Shown piece by piece: positions 14,160-29,753 of a stretch of DNA of 33,087 nt (position 1 is its first letter; every line of letters starts with the position of its first letter). The position numbers and the translations under genes were made by a program. The stretch covers positions 1-33,087 of the forward strand of contig JACPFC010000003.1 in the NCBI GenBank assembly GCA_016183175.1. Reading direction: 5' to 3'. The DNA comes from Deltaproteobacteria bacterium. Its GTDB lineage: Bacteria > UBA10199 > SBBF01. The notes below the pieces were generated by a model that saw only the letters and a list, made by a program, of their open reading frames with translations, did no database searches and was not told where the DNA came from.

Positions 14160-17100
14160 ACATCGCCTGTTCTTCCGAGATTCCCTGCTCCTTCATTTTC
14201 CGCCTGATTTCCACCAGCGCCTTTTTGTAGTCGATCGGCATGACCTTCACAAAATGGGCCAGCTCCCGGTTGAAGTTGTCGAAGATCCTCTTGGCCACCG
14301 TGCTTCCGGTAAATTTGAAATGATTTTGCAGAAGCCTTTTGATCAACTCAATATCCTCGTCTTCGTTGACGGCCTGGAGTTCCACCATGGAAAGGTTGCA
14401 ATTTTTTTCAAATTCATTGTCCGGGTCATGAACAAAAGCAATTCCCCCGCTCATGCCGGCCCCAAAGTTTCGCCCGGTTTTGCCCAAAACAAGAACTCTG
14501 CCGCCGGTCATGTATTCGCAGGCATGATCCCCCACCCCTTCCACCACGGCATGAACGCCGCTGTTTCTGACGCAGAAGCGTTCGCCGGCAACGCCCCGGA
14601 TATAGGCACAGCCAGAGGTGGCGCCATAAAAGGCGACGTTTCCGATGATGATGTTTTTTTCCGGCACAAACGGCGATTCCCCTGGCGGATAAACAAAAAT
14701 TTTCCCTCCTGACAACCCCTTGCCGAAATAGTCGTTGGCGTCACCGATGAGGGTGAACGTCATCCCTTTCGGGATAAAGGCCCCGAAACTTTGCCCCGCC
14801 GAGCCGTTGAACGTGATTTGAATGGTGTCATCGGGAAGACCTTTTCCGCCATATTTTTTCGTCAATGTGTAGCCCAGCATGGCGCCGACGGCGCGATCGA
14901 TGTTGCGAATCGGAAGTTCAATCTGCACCGGTTGTTTTTTCTCCAGTGCGGGCCTTGCCCGTTCGATGAGTTTGTTGTCCAGCACGGCTTCAAGGCCGTG
15001 GTCCTGCGGGCGGATGCAACGGGTGGCGACATCGGGCCCCATCTCGGGGCGGTAAAAAACGGGCGAGAAGTCCAGCCCTCGCGCCTTCCAGTGGGCGATC
15101 GCCTTGTTGAAATCGAGCCGGTCGGAACGCCCGATCATTTCATCCACCGTTCTGAATCCCAGCCCGGCCATGATCTCACGCAACTCCTCGGCGACAAAAA
15201 AGAAATAATTGATGACATGTTCCGGTTGGCCGGTGAATTTTTTGCGAAGCTCCGGATCCTGCGTGGCCACGCCGACCGGGCAGGTGTTCAAGTGGCAGAC
15301 CCGCATCATGATGCACCCCATGGCGACCAAGGGTGCTGTGGAAAAACCGAATTCCTCTCCTCCCAAAAGGGCGGCAATGGCGACATCCCGGCCGGTTTTC
15401 AGCTGGCCGTCCACCTCCACGACAATCCGGTCGCGGAGTTTGTTCATCACCAAAACCTGCTGGGTCTCCGCCATCCCCAGCTCCCACGGGACCCCGGCAT
15501 GTTTGATGCTGGTTAGGGGGCTGGCGCCGGTTCCGCCGTCGTATCCGGCAATGAGCACCACATCGGCGTGCGCCTTGGCCACCCCGGCCGCCACCGTGCC
15601 GACACCGACCTCGGCCACCAGTTTGACGCTGACCCGCGCCTGCGGGTTTGAATTCTTCAGGTCGAAGATCAGCTGGGCCAGATCCTCGATGGAATAAATA
15701 TCGTGGTGCGGCGGCGGAGAAATCAGGCCGACATACGGCGTCGAATAGCGGACCTTCGCAATCCATGGGTAGACCTTCGGGCCAGGCAACTGCCCCCCCT
15801 CGCCCGGCTTGGCCCCCTGCGCGATCTTGATCTGCAATTCCTTGGCCTGCGCCAGATATTCGCTGGTCACACCGAAACGGGCCGAGGCCACCTGCTTGAT
15901 GGCGCTGTTTTTCGAGTCGCCGTTTGGCTGGGGGAGATACCGCGCCGGGTCCTCCCCCCCTTCGCCGGTATTGGATTTGCCGCCGATCCGGTTCATGGCC
16001 ACCGCCAGCGTTTCGTGCGCCTCTTGGCTGATGGAGCCATACGACATGGCGCCGGTCTTGAACCGTTTGACAATCTCCTTTGCCGGTTCTACTTCCTCGA
16101 TCGGAATGGGACTATGCCGTCCGCCCGGACTCTTCTTGAATTCAAAAAGGCCGCGCAGAGTGCAAAGGTTCCGGCTCTGGTCGTTGACCAGTTTAGAATA
16201 TTCCTTGAAGTCCTTGGTGCTACCCGCTTTGGTCGCATACTGAAGTTTGGCCACCGTATCGGGGTTGAAAAGGTGGTATTCACCGTCGCTCCGCCACTGG
16301 TATTGCCCTCCCCATTCAAGGAGGGGACGACCGCCAAGCCTTAAGGGATAGGCCCTTTGGTGATTCAGAAGGGCCTCCCTGCAGATCTCCGTAAGGCCGA
16401 TTCCCTCGATGCGCGAGGCGGTGTGGGTGAAATATTTGTCGATCACCTCCCGGTTCAAGCCGATCGCCTCAAAAATCTGGGCGCCGCAATAACTTTGAAC
16501 AACCGACACCCCCATCTTCGACATCACCTTGACGATCCCCTTTCTGACCGCCTTGACGTATTTTTTGACCGCCGTTTTGTGGTCGATCCCGTTTACGGAG
16601 CCGCTTCGGATCAGGTCATCCAGCGTTTCGAAGGCGAGGTATGGATTGATGGCGCCGGCGCCGTAGCCGATCAAAAGCGAAAAATGGTGGACCTCGCGCG
16701 GCTCTCCCGATTCCACGACAAGCCCCACGCGGGTGCGCATTCCCTTGCGGACAAGATGGTGGTGCAGGCCGGCAACGGACAGAAGGCTGGGGATGGGCGC
16801 CCGGTTTTCATCCACGCCGCGGTCCGAAAGGATGATGATGTTACATCCCTCGTCGATGGCTAACGAAGCCTCATAAAAAATTTCCTCCAGGCGGCGCTCC
16901 ATTCCCCCGGCTCCGTCTTCCACTTTGAACAGTGTGGGGATGACCCGCGAGCGGAAGCCCTTGAACGGTTTTTCGGCCAGATGCCTCAATTTGGCCAGCT
17001 CGTCGTTGTCGATGACGGGATTGGTCAGCTTGATCTGATGCGCGCTTTCCGGTTCGGGCTTCAACAAGTTTCGCTCCGGCCCGATGGTCGTGTCCACCGA

Positions 17101-18759
17101 CGTCACAAGCTCCTCCCGAATGGCGTCGAGCGGAGGGTTGGTGACCTGTGCGAAGAGTTGCTTGAAATAATTGAAGAGGTTTTGAGGACGTTCGGAAAGA
17201 ACCGCCAGCGGGGCGTCGTTCCCCATCGAGCCGATCGCCTCTTCGCCGTTTAAGGCCATGGGCGACATGAGCAGATTTACGTCTTCGTTGGAGTATCCGA
17301 AAATTATCTGACGCCTTGTGACCGTGTCGTGGTCGGGTTCTGGGAGATGGGGAGAGGGGGGTATCTCTTCCAGAGGGGTCAGATGTGCCTTTAGCCACTT
17401 TCCATACGGTTTTTCGCGGACGAGCCGGGTTTTCAATTCGGCGTCGTCGATAATCCTCCCTTCGCTTAAGTCCACCAGAAACATCTTTCCCGGCTGGAGG
17501 CGCCCTTTTATCACCACATCTTCGGGCGGCACATCCAGCACCCCGACCTCGGAGGCCATGATGACGAGGTCGTCTTTGGTGACATAATAGCGGGACGGTC
17601 TCAATCCGTTTCGGTCGAGCACCGCTCCGATGACCGTTCCGTCTGTAAACGCGATGGACGCAGGTCCATCCCACGGCTCCATCAGGCAGGAATGGTATTC
17701 ATAAAAATCCTTTTTCTCTTGCGGCATGTTTTCGTGCCCGCTCCACGCCTCGGGAATCATCATCATGACGGCGTGGGGGAGGGAGCGCCCCCCCATCACC
17801 AGCATTTCCAGTGCGTTGTCGAACGTGGCCGAGTCGCTTCCCCCTTCGCGGATCACCGGAAGGATTTTTTTGATTTCATCGCCGAAAATATCCGATTCGA
17901 ACAGCGCCTCGCGGGCGCGCATCCAGTTGATGTTGCCCCGCAGTGTGTTGATCTCGCCGTTGTGGCACATGTATCGGAAGGGGTGGGCCAGTTCCCAGTT
18001 GGGGAGGACGTTGGTGGAAAACCGGGCATGCACCATCGCCAGCGCCGATTTCATCGCCGGATTTTTGAGGTCGGGATAAAAGGGGACAAGTTGCGTGGAC
18101 TTGAGCATCCCCTTGTAAATCAACGTCCGGCAGGAGAGGGATGGGATATAAATTTTTGAAGAGTCCTTCAGCCCCGATTTGCGGATGGCGTTTTCAAAAC
18201 ATTTGCGGATGACAAAAAGCCACCGTTCGAAGGCTTGGGGGTCGGACGGGGTTTTTGATTTTCCCATGCCGATAAAAAACTGCCGGATCGCCGGCATCCC
18301 CTCGCGGGCCGAAGGGCCGATTGTCGCGTTGTCAACGGGGACATCGCGAAAACCGAGAAACAACTGCTGTTGTTCCTGAATAATTCTTTGGAGAATCCGC
18401 TCGGCCTTTTCCCGTTCCCCGGCAGTTTGCGGCAAAAAGAGGGTTCCGACGCCGTATGCGCCCGGTTTTGGGAGTTTGATGTCGAGCCTTTCACATTCTT
18501 TGGCGAGAAACTCATGCGGCACCTGTATCAGAATTCCCGCGCCGTCGCCGGTATTTACTTCGCACCCGCAGGCGCCGCGGTGTTCCAGATTCACCAGGGC
18601 CTGGATGGCCTTTTCGACGATGGTGTGCGACTTTTTCCCCTTTGTGTGCGCGACAAACGAAACGCCGCACGAGTCGTGCTCGTATTCGGGGCGATAAAGC
18701 CCCTTCCGGCTCAAATCTCTTTGGATTTGTTCCAAATTTTCAGGTGTGCAAAATTTCAT
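14152..18759 (-). CDS. gltB: Glutamate synthase large (alpha) subunit
   Basis: The ATG at 18759 is preferred to a TTG at 18765 two codons upstream. The protein has 1535 residues, the usual size. It carries a short propeptide, then the N-terminal nucleophile Cys31 ([11 protein letters not shown]) of the class II glutamine amidotransferase domain; cleavage before Cys31 is expected from the family. The FMN-binding synthase domain includes [38 protein letters not shown] and [13 protein letters not shown]. The 3Fe-4S motif is seen as [20 protein letters not shown]. The C-terminal GXGXG beta-helix domain is present ([11 protein letters not shown]). It works with GltD in ammonia assimilation. It lies 109 bases downstream of rpoZ on the same strand. 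Confidence 0.97.
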   Translation of the reverse strand: MKFCTPENLEQIQRDLSRKGLYRPEYEHDSCGVSFVAHTKGKKSHTIVEKAIQALVNLEHRGACGCEVNTGDGAGILIQVPHEFLAKECERLDIKLPKPGAYGVGTLFLPQTAGEREKAERILQRIIQEQQQLFLGFRDVPVDNATIGPSAREGMPAIRQFFIGMGKSKTPSDPQAFERWLFVIRKCFENAIRKSGLKDSSKIYIPSLSCRTLIYKGMLKSTQLVPFYPDLKNPAMKSALAMVHARFSTNVLPNWELAHPFRYMCHNGEINTLRGNINWMRAREALFESDIFGDEIKKILPVIREGGSDSATFDNALEMLVMGGRSLPHAVMMMIPEAWSGHENMPQEKKDFYEYHSCLMEPWDGPASIAFTDGTVIGAVLDRNGLRPSRYYVTKDDLVIMASEVGVLDVPPEDVVIKGRLQPGKMFLVDLSEGRIIDDAELKTRLVREKPYGKWLKAHLTPLEEIPPSPHLPEPDHDTVTRRQIIFGYSNEDVNLLMSPMALNGEEAIGSMGNDAPLAVLSERPQNLFNYFKQLFAQVTNPPLDAIREELVTSVDTTIGPERNLLKPEPESAHQIKLTNPVIDNDELAKLRHLAEKPFKGFRSRVIPTLFKVEDGAGGMERRLEEIFYEASLAIDEGCNIIILSDRGVDENRAPIPSLLSVAGLHHHLVRKGMRTRVGLVVESGEPREVHHFSLLIGYGAGAINPYLAFETLDDLIRSGSVNGIDHKTAVKKYVKAVRKGIVKVMSKMGVSVVQSYCGAQIFEAIGLNREVIDKYFTHTASRIEGIGLTEICREALLNHQRAYPLRLGGRPLLEWGGQYQWRSDGEYHLFNPDTVAKLQYATKAGSTKDFKEYSKLVNDQSRNLCTLRGLFEFKKSPGGRHSPIPIEEVEPAKEIVKRFKTGAMSYGSISQEAHETLAVAMNRIGGKSNTGEGGEDPARYLPQPNGDSKNSAIKQVASARFGVTSEYLAQAKELQIKIAQGAKPGEGGQLPGPKVYPWIAKVRYSTPYVGLISPPPHHDIYSIEDLAQLIFDLKNSNPQARVSVKLVAEVGVGTVAAGVAKAHADVVLIAGYDGGTGASPLTSIKHAGVPWELGMAETQQVLVMNKLRDRIVVEVDGQLKTGRDVAIAALLGGEEFGFSTAPLVAMGCIMMRVCHLNTCPVGVATQDPELRKKFTGQPEHVINYFFFVAEELREIMAGLGFRTVDEMIGRSDRLDFNKAIAHWKARGLDFSPVFYRPEMGPDVATRCIRPQDHGLEAVLDNKLIERARPALEKKQPVQIELPIRNIDRAVGAMLGYTLTKKYGGKGLPDDTIQITFNGSAGQSFGAFIPKGMTFTLIGDANDYFGKGLSGGKIFVYPPGESPFVPEKNIIIGNVAFYGATSGCAYIRGVAGERFCVRNSGVHAVVEGVGDHACEYMTGGRVLVLGKTGRNFGAGMSGGIAFVHDPDNEFEKNCNLSMVELQAVNEDEDIELIKRLLQNHFKFTGSTVAKRIFDNFNRELAHFVKVMPIDYKKALVEIRRKMKEQGISEEQAMYG

Positions 18760-18868
18760 ATACAATCCCCGAATTTTCAGCCTACCCCCGATATTTTCAC
18801 GATTTCAAGCGGTTTTTTGGAAGATTTTTTGCCGATAAAATGGGAGAGTTACAGGCAAGCGGGCGGGA

Positions 18869-19075
18869 TCAATCTTGATCGGGGTCTTCGGGGAGTTCGC
18901 CGCGGGCCTTGCCGGCGGCGATTTCGCGCAGGGCCTGGACCACCAGTTTGTTATCCGAGGGGACCATTCGTTTCGCCCCTTTTTCAAGCTGACGCACCCG
19001 CTTGGCCGTCAGATGCACCAAGGCAAAGCGGCTGTCGATTTTTCGCAAACAATCTTCAACGGTGACACGGGCCAT
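18869..19075 (-). CDS. rpoZ: RNA polymerase omega subunit
   Basis: The 68-residue protein begins [30 protein letters not shown], which matches the omega family core, where VxxRF.LV..A..RARQL is conserved. It ends in an acidic tail. Omega helps fold and assemble the beta' subunit of RNA polymerase and in many proteobacteria contributes to ppGpp binding. AAAAGGA lies 4 bases upstream of the ATG. In many genomes rpoZ lies beside gmk or spoT; here it heads the gltBD run and diverges from nadE, which is an uncommon context. Confidence 0.92.
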   Translation of the reverse strand: MARVTVEDCLRKIDSRFALVHLTAKRVRQLEKGAKRMVPSDNKLVVQALREIAAGKARGELPEDPDQD

Positions 19076-19086
19076 AAATTCCTTTT

Positions 19087-19133
19087 ATTATTGAATTTTA
19101 CCTGTTTTTAGTCAATCCTCTCTTCTTCGTCAA
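19087..19133 (-). promoter_or_regulatory. Candidate rpoZ-gltBD promoter(s) in the divergent spacer
   Basis: The 60-bp spacer between rpoZ and nadE read on the minus strand has two overlapping sigma70-like candidates. One is TTGACG (19133-19128) with TAAAAA 17 bases on. The other is TTGACT (19115-19110) with AATAAT (19092-19087) at 17 bases. The second would give a leader of only a few bases before the ATG at 19075. Neither has been tested, and the nadE promoter must overlap the same spacer. Confidence 0.35.
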
Positions 19134-19960
19134 GAATGAAAATCGCGCTTGGACAAATCAACTCGACTGTCGGGGACATCGAGGGAAATTTAAAAAAGAT
19201 CCTTCAGGCCGTGCAAAAGGCGGGAGGAGCCGGCGCCGATCTGGCCGTTTTCCACGAAATGACCCTTCTGGGTTACCCGCCGCGTGATCTGCTGGAGCTT
19301 CCTCATGTCATCGAAAAAAACCGGGCGGCAGTTGAGAAGGTGGCGTCTGCGGCTGTCGGCATTGCGGTTCTTGTCGGCCTCGTGGAAAAAAATCCCGAAA
19401 AAACGGGAAAGCCCCTCTTCAATTCCGCCGCCTGGTGCGAGGAGGGAAAGATCAAAAAGGTTTTTCACAAGAGCCTTCTCCCGTCCTACGATGTGTTCGA
19501 TGAAACGCGCTATTTTGAGCCCGGCCCTGTCCGCGACACCATCGATTACCGGGGGCGCATCTGGGGGGTGTCGATCTGCGAGGATATCTGGAACGACCCC
19601 GCTTTTTGGGGCCGACGTCTCTATCCCGAAGATCCGATTGCCGAACTGGTGGGGAAGGGTTCCGAAATTCTCGTCAACATTTCCGCCTCCCCCTATTCCA
19701 TCGGCAAGTTTAATGTTCGTCGCGACATGATTTCGGCGCTGGCCAGGCGCCACCATCTGCCGGTGGTCTATGTGAATCAGGTGGGGGGGAATGACGAGCT
19801 GATCTTTGACGGCGGCTCGATGGTCGTTGGGCCGGAGGGAAATCTTCTGGCGCTGGCCCCTTTCTTTAAAGAGGGGGTGACCTTTGTTGAGTTGGACAAT
19901 TCTAAAAAGGGGATTTTTAACCAGCCGCACAGCGGCGCTGAGGGGGGTCAAGCAGGTAAA

Positions 19961-20061
19961 CTCATGCCAGAAGGCATGAGGCAAACTGCGCGACAGTTCG
20001 ATGACTTGCCGATGGAGGGCCCGCCAAACAACGCGGCGGGTCCGCCGAGCAGTTTGGCGGA
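19961..20061. repeat. In-frame palindromic elements in the nadE linker
   Basis: Three symmetric units lie in the interdomain linker. The first is a perfect 8-bp hairpin CTCATGCC-AGAA-GGCATGAG (19961-19980). The second is AACTG-N5-CAGTT (19984-19998). The third is a 40-bp interrupted palindrome at 20021-20060, with outer arms CCGCCAAAC/GTTTGGCGG and inner arms CGGCGG/CCGCCG around a central GT. The last can also fold as two abutting hairpins, CCCGCC...GGCGGG and TCCGCC...GGCGGA; the latter stem is identical to the one inserted next to tRNA-Val. The reading frame stays open and codes for a Gly/Pro/Ala-rich loop. Confidence 0.65.
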
Positions 20062-20912
20062 GGCGACGCGAGCCCCTCTGAACGACATGGCGCTTCTGGA
20101 AGAGGCGCTTGTCTTTGGATTGCGCGATTATGTGAGAAAATGCGGATTCAAGAAAGTGGCCCTGGGGCTATCCGGCGGCATCGATTCGGCGCTCACCGCC
20201 TGTCTGGCGGTCAAGGCGGTCGGCCCCGCAAATGTGCTGGGGCTGATCATGCCCTCCCGTTATTCCAGCAACCACAGCCTCGCCGACGCAGAGCGGCTTG
20301 CCAAAAATTTGAAGATGCGGACAAGGGAAATTCGCATCAACCCCCTGCATTCCGCCTATGAAAAAAGTTTCCGGAAAATGTTCGGGAGGAGAAAGGCCGA
20401 TGCGACTGAGGAAAATATCCAAGCGCGCATCCGCGGCAATTTGTTGATGGCGGTCTCGAACAAACTGGGGCATCTGGTTTTAAGCACCGGGAACAAATCG
20501 GAACTGGCGGTGGGTTATTGCACCTTGTACGGCGATATGTCCGGCGGCCTCGCGGTGATTTCCGACCTGCCGAAGACGATGGTTTACAAGTTGTCGCGGT
20601 ATATCAATCGAAAAAAGGAAATTATTCCGCAAAACTGCCTCACCAAACCGCCGTCGGCGGAACTCAAGCCCAATCAAACCGACCAGGACAGCCTACCGCC
20701 GTATGAAATCCTCGACGGCATTTTAAAGGCCTACGTGGAGGATTTAAGGAGCGAGGAGGAGATTATCAAGATGGGTTATGAGAAGGGGGCGGTTCAAAAA
20801 GTCATCCGGATGATTGATCGCAACGAGTACAAACGCCGCCAGGCCGCCCCCGGTCTGCGCGTCACCTCCAGGGCCTTCGGGATGGGGCGCCGCTTTCCGA
20901 TTGCGCAAGCCC

Positions 20913-25025
<4,113 letters not shown>

Positions 25026-25042
25026 AAGGTTCTTGTGTTTGG

Positions 25043-25088
25043 GTGCCTGGGTGCCTGGGTTCCCGCGTAAACACGGGCACTCGGGCAC
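25043..25088. repeat. GTGCC/CCCGCGT palindromic element, copy A (rpoB-rpoC spacer)
   Basis: This element fills most of the rpoB-rpoC spacer. Its core, CCCGCGTAAACACGGG (25062-25077), is the exact reverse complement of the core of copy B at 31029-31044. It is flanked by GTGCCTGGGTGCCTGGG on one side and GGGCACTCGGGCAC on the other, giving GTGCC/GGCAC inverted ends. On the transcribed strand the arms pair with one G-U wobble. It ends 17 bases before the rpoC start. Confidence 0.75.
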
Positions 25089-25097
25089 ATGGGCGCT

Positions 25098-28000
25098 TTA
25101 TTTTTCTTCTATCAACTCCACGTTCAACGCCAGACTCTGCAGTTCGCGGATAAGCACGTTGAACGACTCCGGCAGTCCCGGTTCCAGAACGTGGTTGCCC
25201 TTCACGATATGCTCGTACATCCGGGTCCTCCCGATCACGTCGTCGGACTTGACCGTGAGAAATTCCTGAAGCGTATAGGCGGCGCCGTAGGCCTCCATCG
25301 CCCAGACCTCCATCTCCCCCAGCCGCTGGCCGCCGAACTGGGCCTTCCCCCCAAGGGGCTGTTGAGTCACCAGCGAGTAAGGGCCTATCGAGCGGGCGTG
25401 GATTTTGTCTTCCACCAGGTGATGGAGCTTGATGATGTACATCTCCCCCACCGTGACCGGATGCTCAAAGACCTCGCCGGTCTTGCCGTCAAAGAGGGTC
25501 GCCTGGCCCGTCTCGGGGAGGCCGCCCAGTTTGAGCAGATTTTTGATTTCCTCCTCCCTGGCGCCATCGAAGACAGGGCTGGCGAAATGGACGCCGTTTT
25601 TGGCGAGGTCGTGCGCCAGCTCCTTTATTTCGGAATCCGATGCCGATTCGAGGAACTCGTTGACGGCGGATGAGTGGTATATTTTTTTGATCGTGCCCGC
25701 AATCGCATCGCGGTCGAATTTTATGTCGAGAAGCGCCTGAATCTTCCGGCCCAGTTCGATTCCCGCCCATCCCAGATGCGTCTCCAGAATCTGCCCCACG
25801 TTCATCCGGGAAGGAACACCGAGCGGATTCAACACCAGATCCACCGGACGTCCGTCTTCAAGGTAGGGCATATCCTCTTCCGGCAGAACGATGCTCACCA
25901 CCCCCTTGTTTCCGTGCCGCCCCGCCAGCTTGTCGCCGACCCGAATCTTCCGCTTGATGGCGACATAAACCTTGACCAGCTTGATGACCCCCGGAGGGAG
26001 TTCATCCCCTTTCTTGAGCCGGTTCACCTTCTGGTCGTACATCATCTTGACGAGGTCGATCTGGTCTTCCATGTCTTCGATGATCTCGCCGATCTGCTCT
26101 TCGACCTCCGGCCCCCCCTCGCAGGAGATCTCCTTCCACTTTTCGAAGGGAACCTGCTTCAGGAGCGATTCCGTGATGGTCTGCCCCTTTTTGATGAGGA
26201 TTTTTTCCGCCTCCTCGTCCATCACCTTCGATGAGGAGACCTTTCCCGCAAGGAGCTGGGTCAGCTTTTTCTGGGCGGAAATCTGAATGACGGCGATTTC
26301 ATCGAGCTGGTCTTTTTTAAGCTTCTTGGCGGCCTGATCCTGCTGGTCTTTCGAGCGCTCGTCCAGGTCGACCCCTTCCCGGGAGAATACCTGTGAGGCA
26401 ATCACCGTCCCAACCACGCCGGGGCCGGCGCGAAGAGAGGTATCTTTCACGTCGCCCGCCTTTTCGCCGAAAATGGCCCGCAGGAGTTTTTCCTCCGGGG
26501 AGAGCTGGGTTTCCCCCTTCGGCGTGATCTTGCCCACGAGGATGTCGTCGGGCACAACCTCGGCGCCGATGCGGATGATGCCCGACTCGTCGAGATTCTT
26601 GAGCGACTCCTCCCCCACATTGGGGATATCGCGGGTGATCTCCTCCTTGCCGAGCTTCGTGTCGCGCGCCACGCACTCGAATTCCTCGATGTGGATGGAG
26701 GTGAAGACATCGTCTTTTACCAGACGTTCCGAAAGAAGAATGGAGTCCTCGAAGTTGTAGCCCCCCCACGGCATGAACGCGACCATCACATGCTGCCCCA
26801 GCGCCAGCTCCCCCCGGTCGGTGGAGGCGCCGTCGGCGATGATCTCCCCTTTTTTGACCTTGTCGCCAACGTGTACGATGGGAATCTGGTTTAAGCAGGT
26901 GTTCTGGTTGGAACGCTGGTACTTCATGAGGCTGTAGATATCGACCTCCGAGGCCCCATCTTTTTTCTTGGCCCTCTCCGCCTTGACGACGATGCGCGAG
27001 GCGTCCACCGAAATGACGATGCCGTCCCGTCTGGCGGAAACCGTCACCCCCGAATCGCGGGCGACAATCGGCTCGATGCCGGTTCCCACTATGGGGGCGG
27101 TATTTCGAAGCAGAGGAACCGCCTGCCTTTGCATGTTGGCCCCCATGAGGGCGCGGTTGGCGTCGTCATGCTCCAGAAACGGCACCAGCGAGGCGGCAAT
27201 GCTGACCAGCTGATTGGGGGAAACATCCATCAGATCCACCTCCCCCCGGGGCGCCAGCGCGAATTCGCCGTTCTTTCGGCAACTGACCATCTCGTCGATG
27301 AAATATCCCTTGGCATCGAGCTGGGCGTTGGCCTGCGCGATGACATGGTCTTCCTCTTCCAGCGCGGAATAATAGGACACCTCGGAGGTCACCCTCCCTT
27401 CAGTTACTTTGCGGTAAGGGGTTTCGATAAAGCCGTATTCGTTGACGCGGGCATGGGTGGACAAGGACGAGATGAGCCCGATGTTCGGCCCTTCCGGCGT
27501 TTCGATGGGGCAGATGCGCCCGTAGTGGGTGGCGTGGACGTCGCGGACCTCAAATCCCGCCCGTTCGCGCGTCAGGCCCCCCGGCCCCAGGGCCGAAAGG
27601 CGCCGCTTGTGGGTCACCTCGGCCAGAGGATTGGTCTGATCCATGAATTGCGAAAGCTGGGACGACCCGAAAAATTCCTTGACCACCGCCGAGACCGGCT
27701 TGGCGTTGATCAGGTCGTTGGGCATCAGCGTCTCAATTTCCTGAAGGCTCATCCTTTCCTTGATGGCCCGCTCCATCCGCACCAGCCCGATGCGGTACTG
27801 GTTTTCCAGCAGTTCGCCGACGGCCCGGATTCTGCGGTTTCCCAGATGGTCGATGTCGTCCACCGTCCCTTCGCCGTCCTTCAAGCGGCAGAGATACCGG
27901 ACCACTTCGAGGATGTCCTCCTTGCGAAGGGTGGTGACCTCGAGGGGCACATCGAAACCGAATTTGTGGTTTATTTTAAGACGCCCGACTTTTGAAAGAT

Positions 28001-29210
28001 CGTAACGTTCAGGGTTGAAAAAAAGATTCTCGAACAGGGTGGTGGCCGCCTCGAGCGTGGAGGGATCGCCGGGGCGCAGTCTCCGGTAGATTTCGATCAC
28101 CGCCTCTTCGGGGGTGGATATCTTGTCGATTAAAAGCGTCTGCCGGATGTAGGGGCCGACATTCAGCACATCCATGAACAAAAGGGGAATCTCGGGGATC
28201 TTCCGCTTGCGGATTTCAGCCAGCTTCTCTTCGGTCAGGGCACAGCCCACCTCGAGGATCACCTCGCCGGTCGACTTGTCGATCCCATCATGGGCCGCCA
28301 CACGGCCGATGATCTCTTCGTCTGTAACCGGCAGTTCCCTGATCTTGGCCTTGGCCATTTTTTCCAGCGCCGGCGCCGTAAACTTGCGGTCTTTTTTGAC
28401 GACCACCTCGCCCGTCTTGGGATTTTTTATGTCGTAAGGGGCCCGGAGATACTTGAGCACTTCAGGCACGACGTTTTTGGAGAGCTTTTTTCCATCGACG
28501 GCAATGACCTCGGCGCGGTAGAAATAGTTGAGGATTTCCCCGGCCGTCATGCCGAGGGCCCGGAGAAGAACGGTGACCGGCAGTTTGCGCCGCCGGTCGA
28601 TGCGGACATGGAGGATATCCTTGGCATCGAATTCAAAATCGAGCCACGAACCTCTGCCGGGGATCACCCGGGCGGAATAGAGGAGCTTGCCCGAGGCGTG
28701 CGTTTTTCCCTTGTCATGCTCGAAGAAGGAACCGGGTGAGCGGTGCAGTTGCGAAACCACCACCCGCTCGGTGCCGTTGACGATAAAGGTGCCGTTTTCG
28801 GTCATGAGGGGGATGGTACCGAAATAGACCTCCTGCTCTTTCACGTCGCGGATGGTCTGCGATCCGGTTTCGGAGTCGGTGTCCCAGACCACCAGCCGGA
28901 CCACCACCTTCATGGGGACCTCATAGGTCATGCCCCGGCTCCGGCATTCGTTTACGTCGTATTTGGGCTTTTCAAACGAATAACCGACAAACTCGAGCGA
29001 GGCGGTGTTGTTGAAATCACGGATGGGAAAAACGCTCTTGAAGATGGCCTGAAGCCCCGCGTCTTCCCGCTGGTCGGGGGGAACCTCCATCTGCAAAAAT
29101 TTGACATACGACTGCTTTTGAAGTTCAATGAGGTTCGGGATATCGACGATTTTTTTGATGCGCGAAAAATCCTTGCGCAAGCGAAAATTGCCCGCGGTTA
29201 ATGGGTGCAT
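25098..29210 (-). CDS. rpoB: RNA polymerase beta subunit
   Basis: The ATG at 29210 is used: AAGGAG lies 5 bases upstream, whereas the extra 31 residues of the longer frame (CHPRENGDP...WIPAFAGMT) are a translated repeat element. The protein has 1370 residues. The rifampicin pocket reads [32 protein letters not shown], with the Asp, His and Ser positions that usually mutate in resistance all wild-type, so sensitivity is expected from sequence. The active-site region ([14 protein letters not shown] and [10 protein letters not shown]) and the C-terminal [38 protein letters not shown] clamp anchor are intact. Confidence 0.98.
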   Translation of the reverse strand: MHPLTAGNFRLRKDFSRIKKIVDIPNLIELQKQSYVKFLQMEVPPDQREDAGLQAIFKSVFPIRDFNNTASLEFVGYSFEKPKYDVNECRSRGMTYEVPMKVVVRLVVWDTDSETGSQTIRDVKEQEVYFGTIPLMTENGTFIVNGTERVVVSQLHRSPGSFFEHDKGKTHASGKLLYSARVIPGRGSWLDFEFDAKDILHVRIDRRRKLPVTVLLRALGMTAGEILNYFYRAEVIAVDGKKLSKNVVPEVLKYLRAPYDIKNPKTGEVVVKKDRKFTAPALEKMAKAKIRELPVTDEEIIGRVAAHDGIDKSTGEVILEVGCALTEEKLAEIRKRKIPEIPLLFMDVLNVGPYIRQTLLIDKISTPEEAVIEIYRRLRPGDPSTLEAATTLFENLFFNPERYDLSKVGRLKINHKFGFDVPLEVTTLRKEDILEVVRYLCRLKDGEGTVDDIDHLGNRRIRAVGELLENQYRIGLVRMERAIKERMSLQEIETLMPNDLINAKPVSAVVKEFFGSSQLSQFMDQTNPLAEVTHKRRLSALGPGGLTRERAGFEVRDVHATHYGRICPIETPEGPNIGLISSLSTHARVNEYGFIETPYRKVTEGRVTSEVSYYSALEEEDHVIAQANAQLDAKGYFIDEMVSCRKNGEFALAPRGEVDLMDVSPNQLVSIAASLVPFLEHDDANRALMGANMQRQAVPLLRNTAPIVGTGIEPIVARDSGVTVSARRDGIVISVDASRIVVKAERAKKKDGASEVDIYSLMKYQRSNQNTCLNQIPIVHVGDKVKKGEIIADGASTDRGELALGQHVMVAFMPWGGYNFEDSILLSERLVKDDVFTSIHIEEFECVARDTKLGKEEITRDIPNVGEESLKNLDESGIIRIGAEVVPDDILVGKITPKGETQLSPEEKLLRAIFGEKAGDVKDTSLRAGPGVVGTVIASQVFSREGVDLDERSKDQQDQAAKKLKKDQLDEIAVIQISAQKKLTQLLAGKVSSSKVMDEEAEKILIKKGQTITESLLKQVPFEKWKEISCEGGPEVEEQIGEIIEDMEDQIDLVKMMYDQKVNRLKKGDELPPGVIKLVKVYVAIKRKIRVGDKLAGRHGNKGVVSIVLPEEDMPYLEDGRPVDLVLNPLGVPSRMNVGQILETHLGWAGIELGRKIQALLDIKFDRDAIAGTIKKIYHSSAVNEFLESASDSEIKELAHDLAKNGVHFASPVFDGAREEEIKNLLKLGGLPETGQATLFDGKTGEVFEHPVTVGEMYIIKLHHLVEDKIHARSIGPYSLVTQQPLGGKAQFGGQRLGEMEVWAMEAYGAAYTLQEFLTVKSDDVIGRTRMYEHIVKGNHVLEPGLPESFNVLIRELQSLALNVELIEEK

Positions 29211-29235
29211 GAAGACTCCTTCACAAACGGTTACG

Positions 29236-29299
29236 GTCATTCCCGCGAAAGCGGGAATCCATGTCAGGTTCACTGGATCCCCGTTTTCACGGGGATGAC
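29236..29299. mobile_element. 64-bp MITE-like double palindrome (rplL-rpoB spacer)
   Basis: Two tetraloop hairpins, ATTCCCGC-GAAA-GCGGGAAT (29239-29258) and ATCCCCGT-TTTC-ACGGGGAT (29277-29296), face each other. They are enclosed by inverted ends GTCATTCCC and GGGGATGAC. Elements of this GTCATTCCCGC...GGATGAC type are widespread MITE-like or REP-like repeats in proteobacterial genomes. No transposase lies nearby, so it would have been mobilised in trans. It occupies the spacer between rplL and rpoB, upstream of the rpoB ribosome binding site. Confidence 0.75.
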
Positions 29300-29304
29300 A
29301 CAAG

Positions 29305-29688
29305 TCACTTCAATTCCACTTTCGCCCCTGCCTTTTCCAGCTGGACCTTGATCTTTTCGGCGTCCGCCTTGTTGATCCCCTCCTTCACCGTCTTGGGGGC
29401 CCCTTCAACCAGGTCTTTGGCCTCTTTCAGGCCCAACCCGGTAATGGCGCGAACCTCCTTGATGACACCGATCTTGTTGTCCCCCGCATGGACAAGGACG
29501 ACGGTAAACTCCGTTTTTTCCTCCGCCGGGGCCGCGCCCGCCGGCCCTCCTCCCGTGCCCGCAACCACCATCGGGGCCGCCGCGGAGACGCCGAATTTTT
29601 CCTCGAATTTTTTGACCAGCTCGGAAACCTCCAGAACGGTCATCTTCGATACCGCCTCGAGAATCTGTTCCGCATTGATGTCTGCCAT
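29305..29688 (-). CDS. rplL: Ribosomal protein bL12 (L7/L12)
   Basis: The 127-residue stalk protein has an N-terminal dimerisation part ([26 protein letters not shown]), an Ala/Gly/Pro hinge ([15 protein letters not shown]) and the C-terminal factor-binding domain ([45 protein letters not shown]). Dimers bind L10 and recruit translation GTPases to the ribosome. The spacer to rplJ is 65 bases, contains a doubled GCTAGT motif (29700-29712) and shows no clear Shine-Dalgarno. Confidence 0.98.
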   Translation of the reverse strand: MADINAEQILEAVSKMTVLEVSELVKKFEEKFGVSAAAPMVVAGTGGGPAGAAPAEEKTEFTVVLVHAGDNKIGVIKEVRAITGLGLKEAKDLVEGAPKTVKEGINKADAEKIKVQLEKAGAKVELK

Positions 29689-29753
29689 GTGAATGACTTG
29701 CTAGTCGCTAGTTGCCGAGACGCGGGTTGTTGCGCCTCAACGTCACCAACTTC

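Noticed and set aside
18867-18880. GATCAA-TC-TTGATC inverted repeat at the rpoZ stop as operator or terminator
   Set aside because: It is a 6-bp match overlapping coding sequence with no T-run and no second copy; chance is likely.
25026-25088. N-terminal extension of RpoC encoded upstream of 25025
   Set aside because: The extra residues ([17 protein letters not shown]) are a translation of the spacer repeat; beta' normally starts close to [10 protein letters not shown].
27129-27995. Long plus-strand open frames antisense to rpoB, rpoC and gltB
   Set aside because: They are shadows of strongly conserved minus-strand genes, with no recognisable products or ribosome binding sites.
29211-29303. 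N-terminal extension of RpoB encoded upstream of 29210
   Set aside because: The extra residues are a translation of the MITE-like palindrome, and a good Shine-Dalgarno serves the ATG at 29210.
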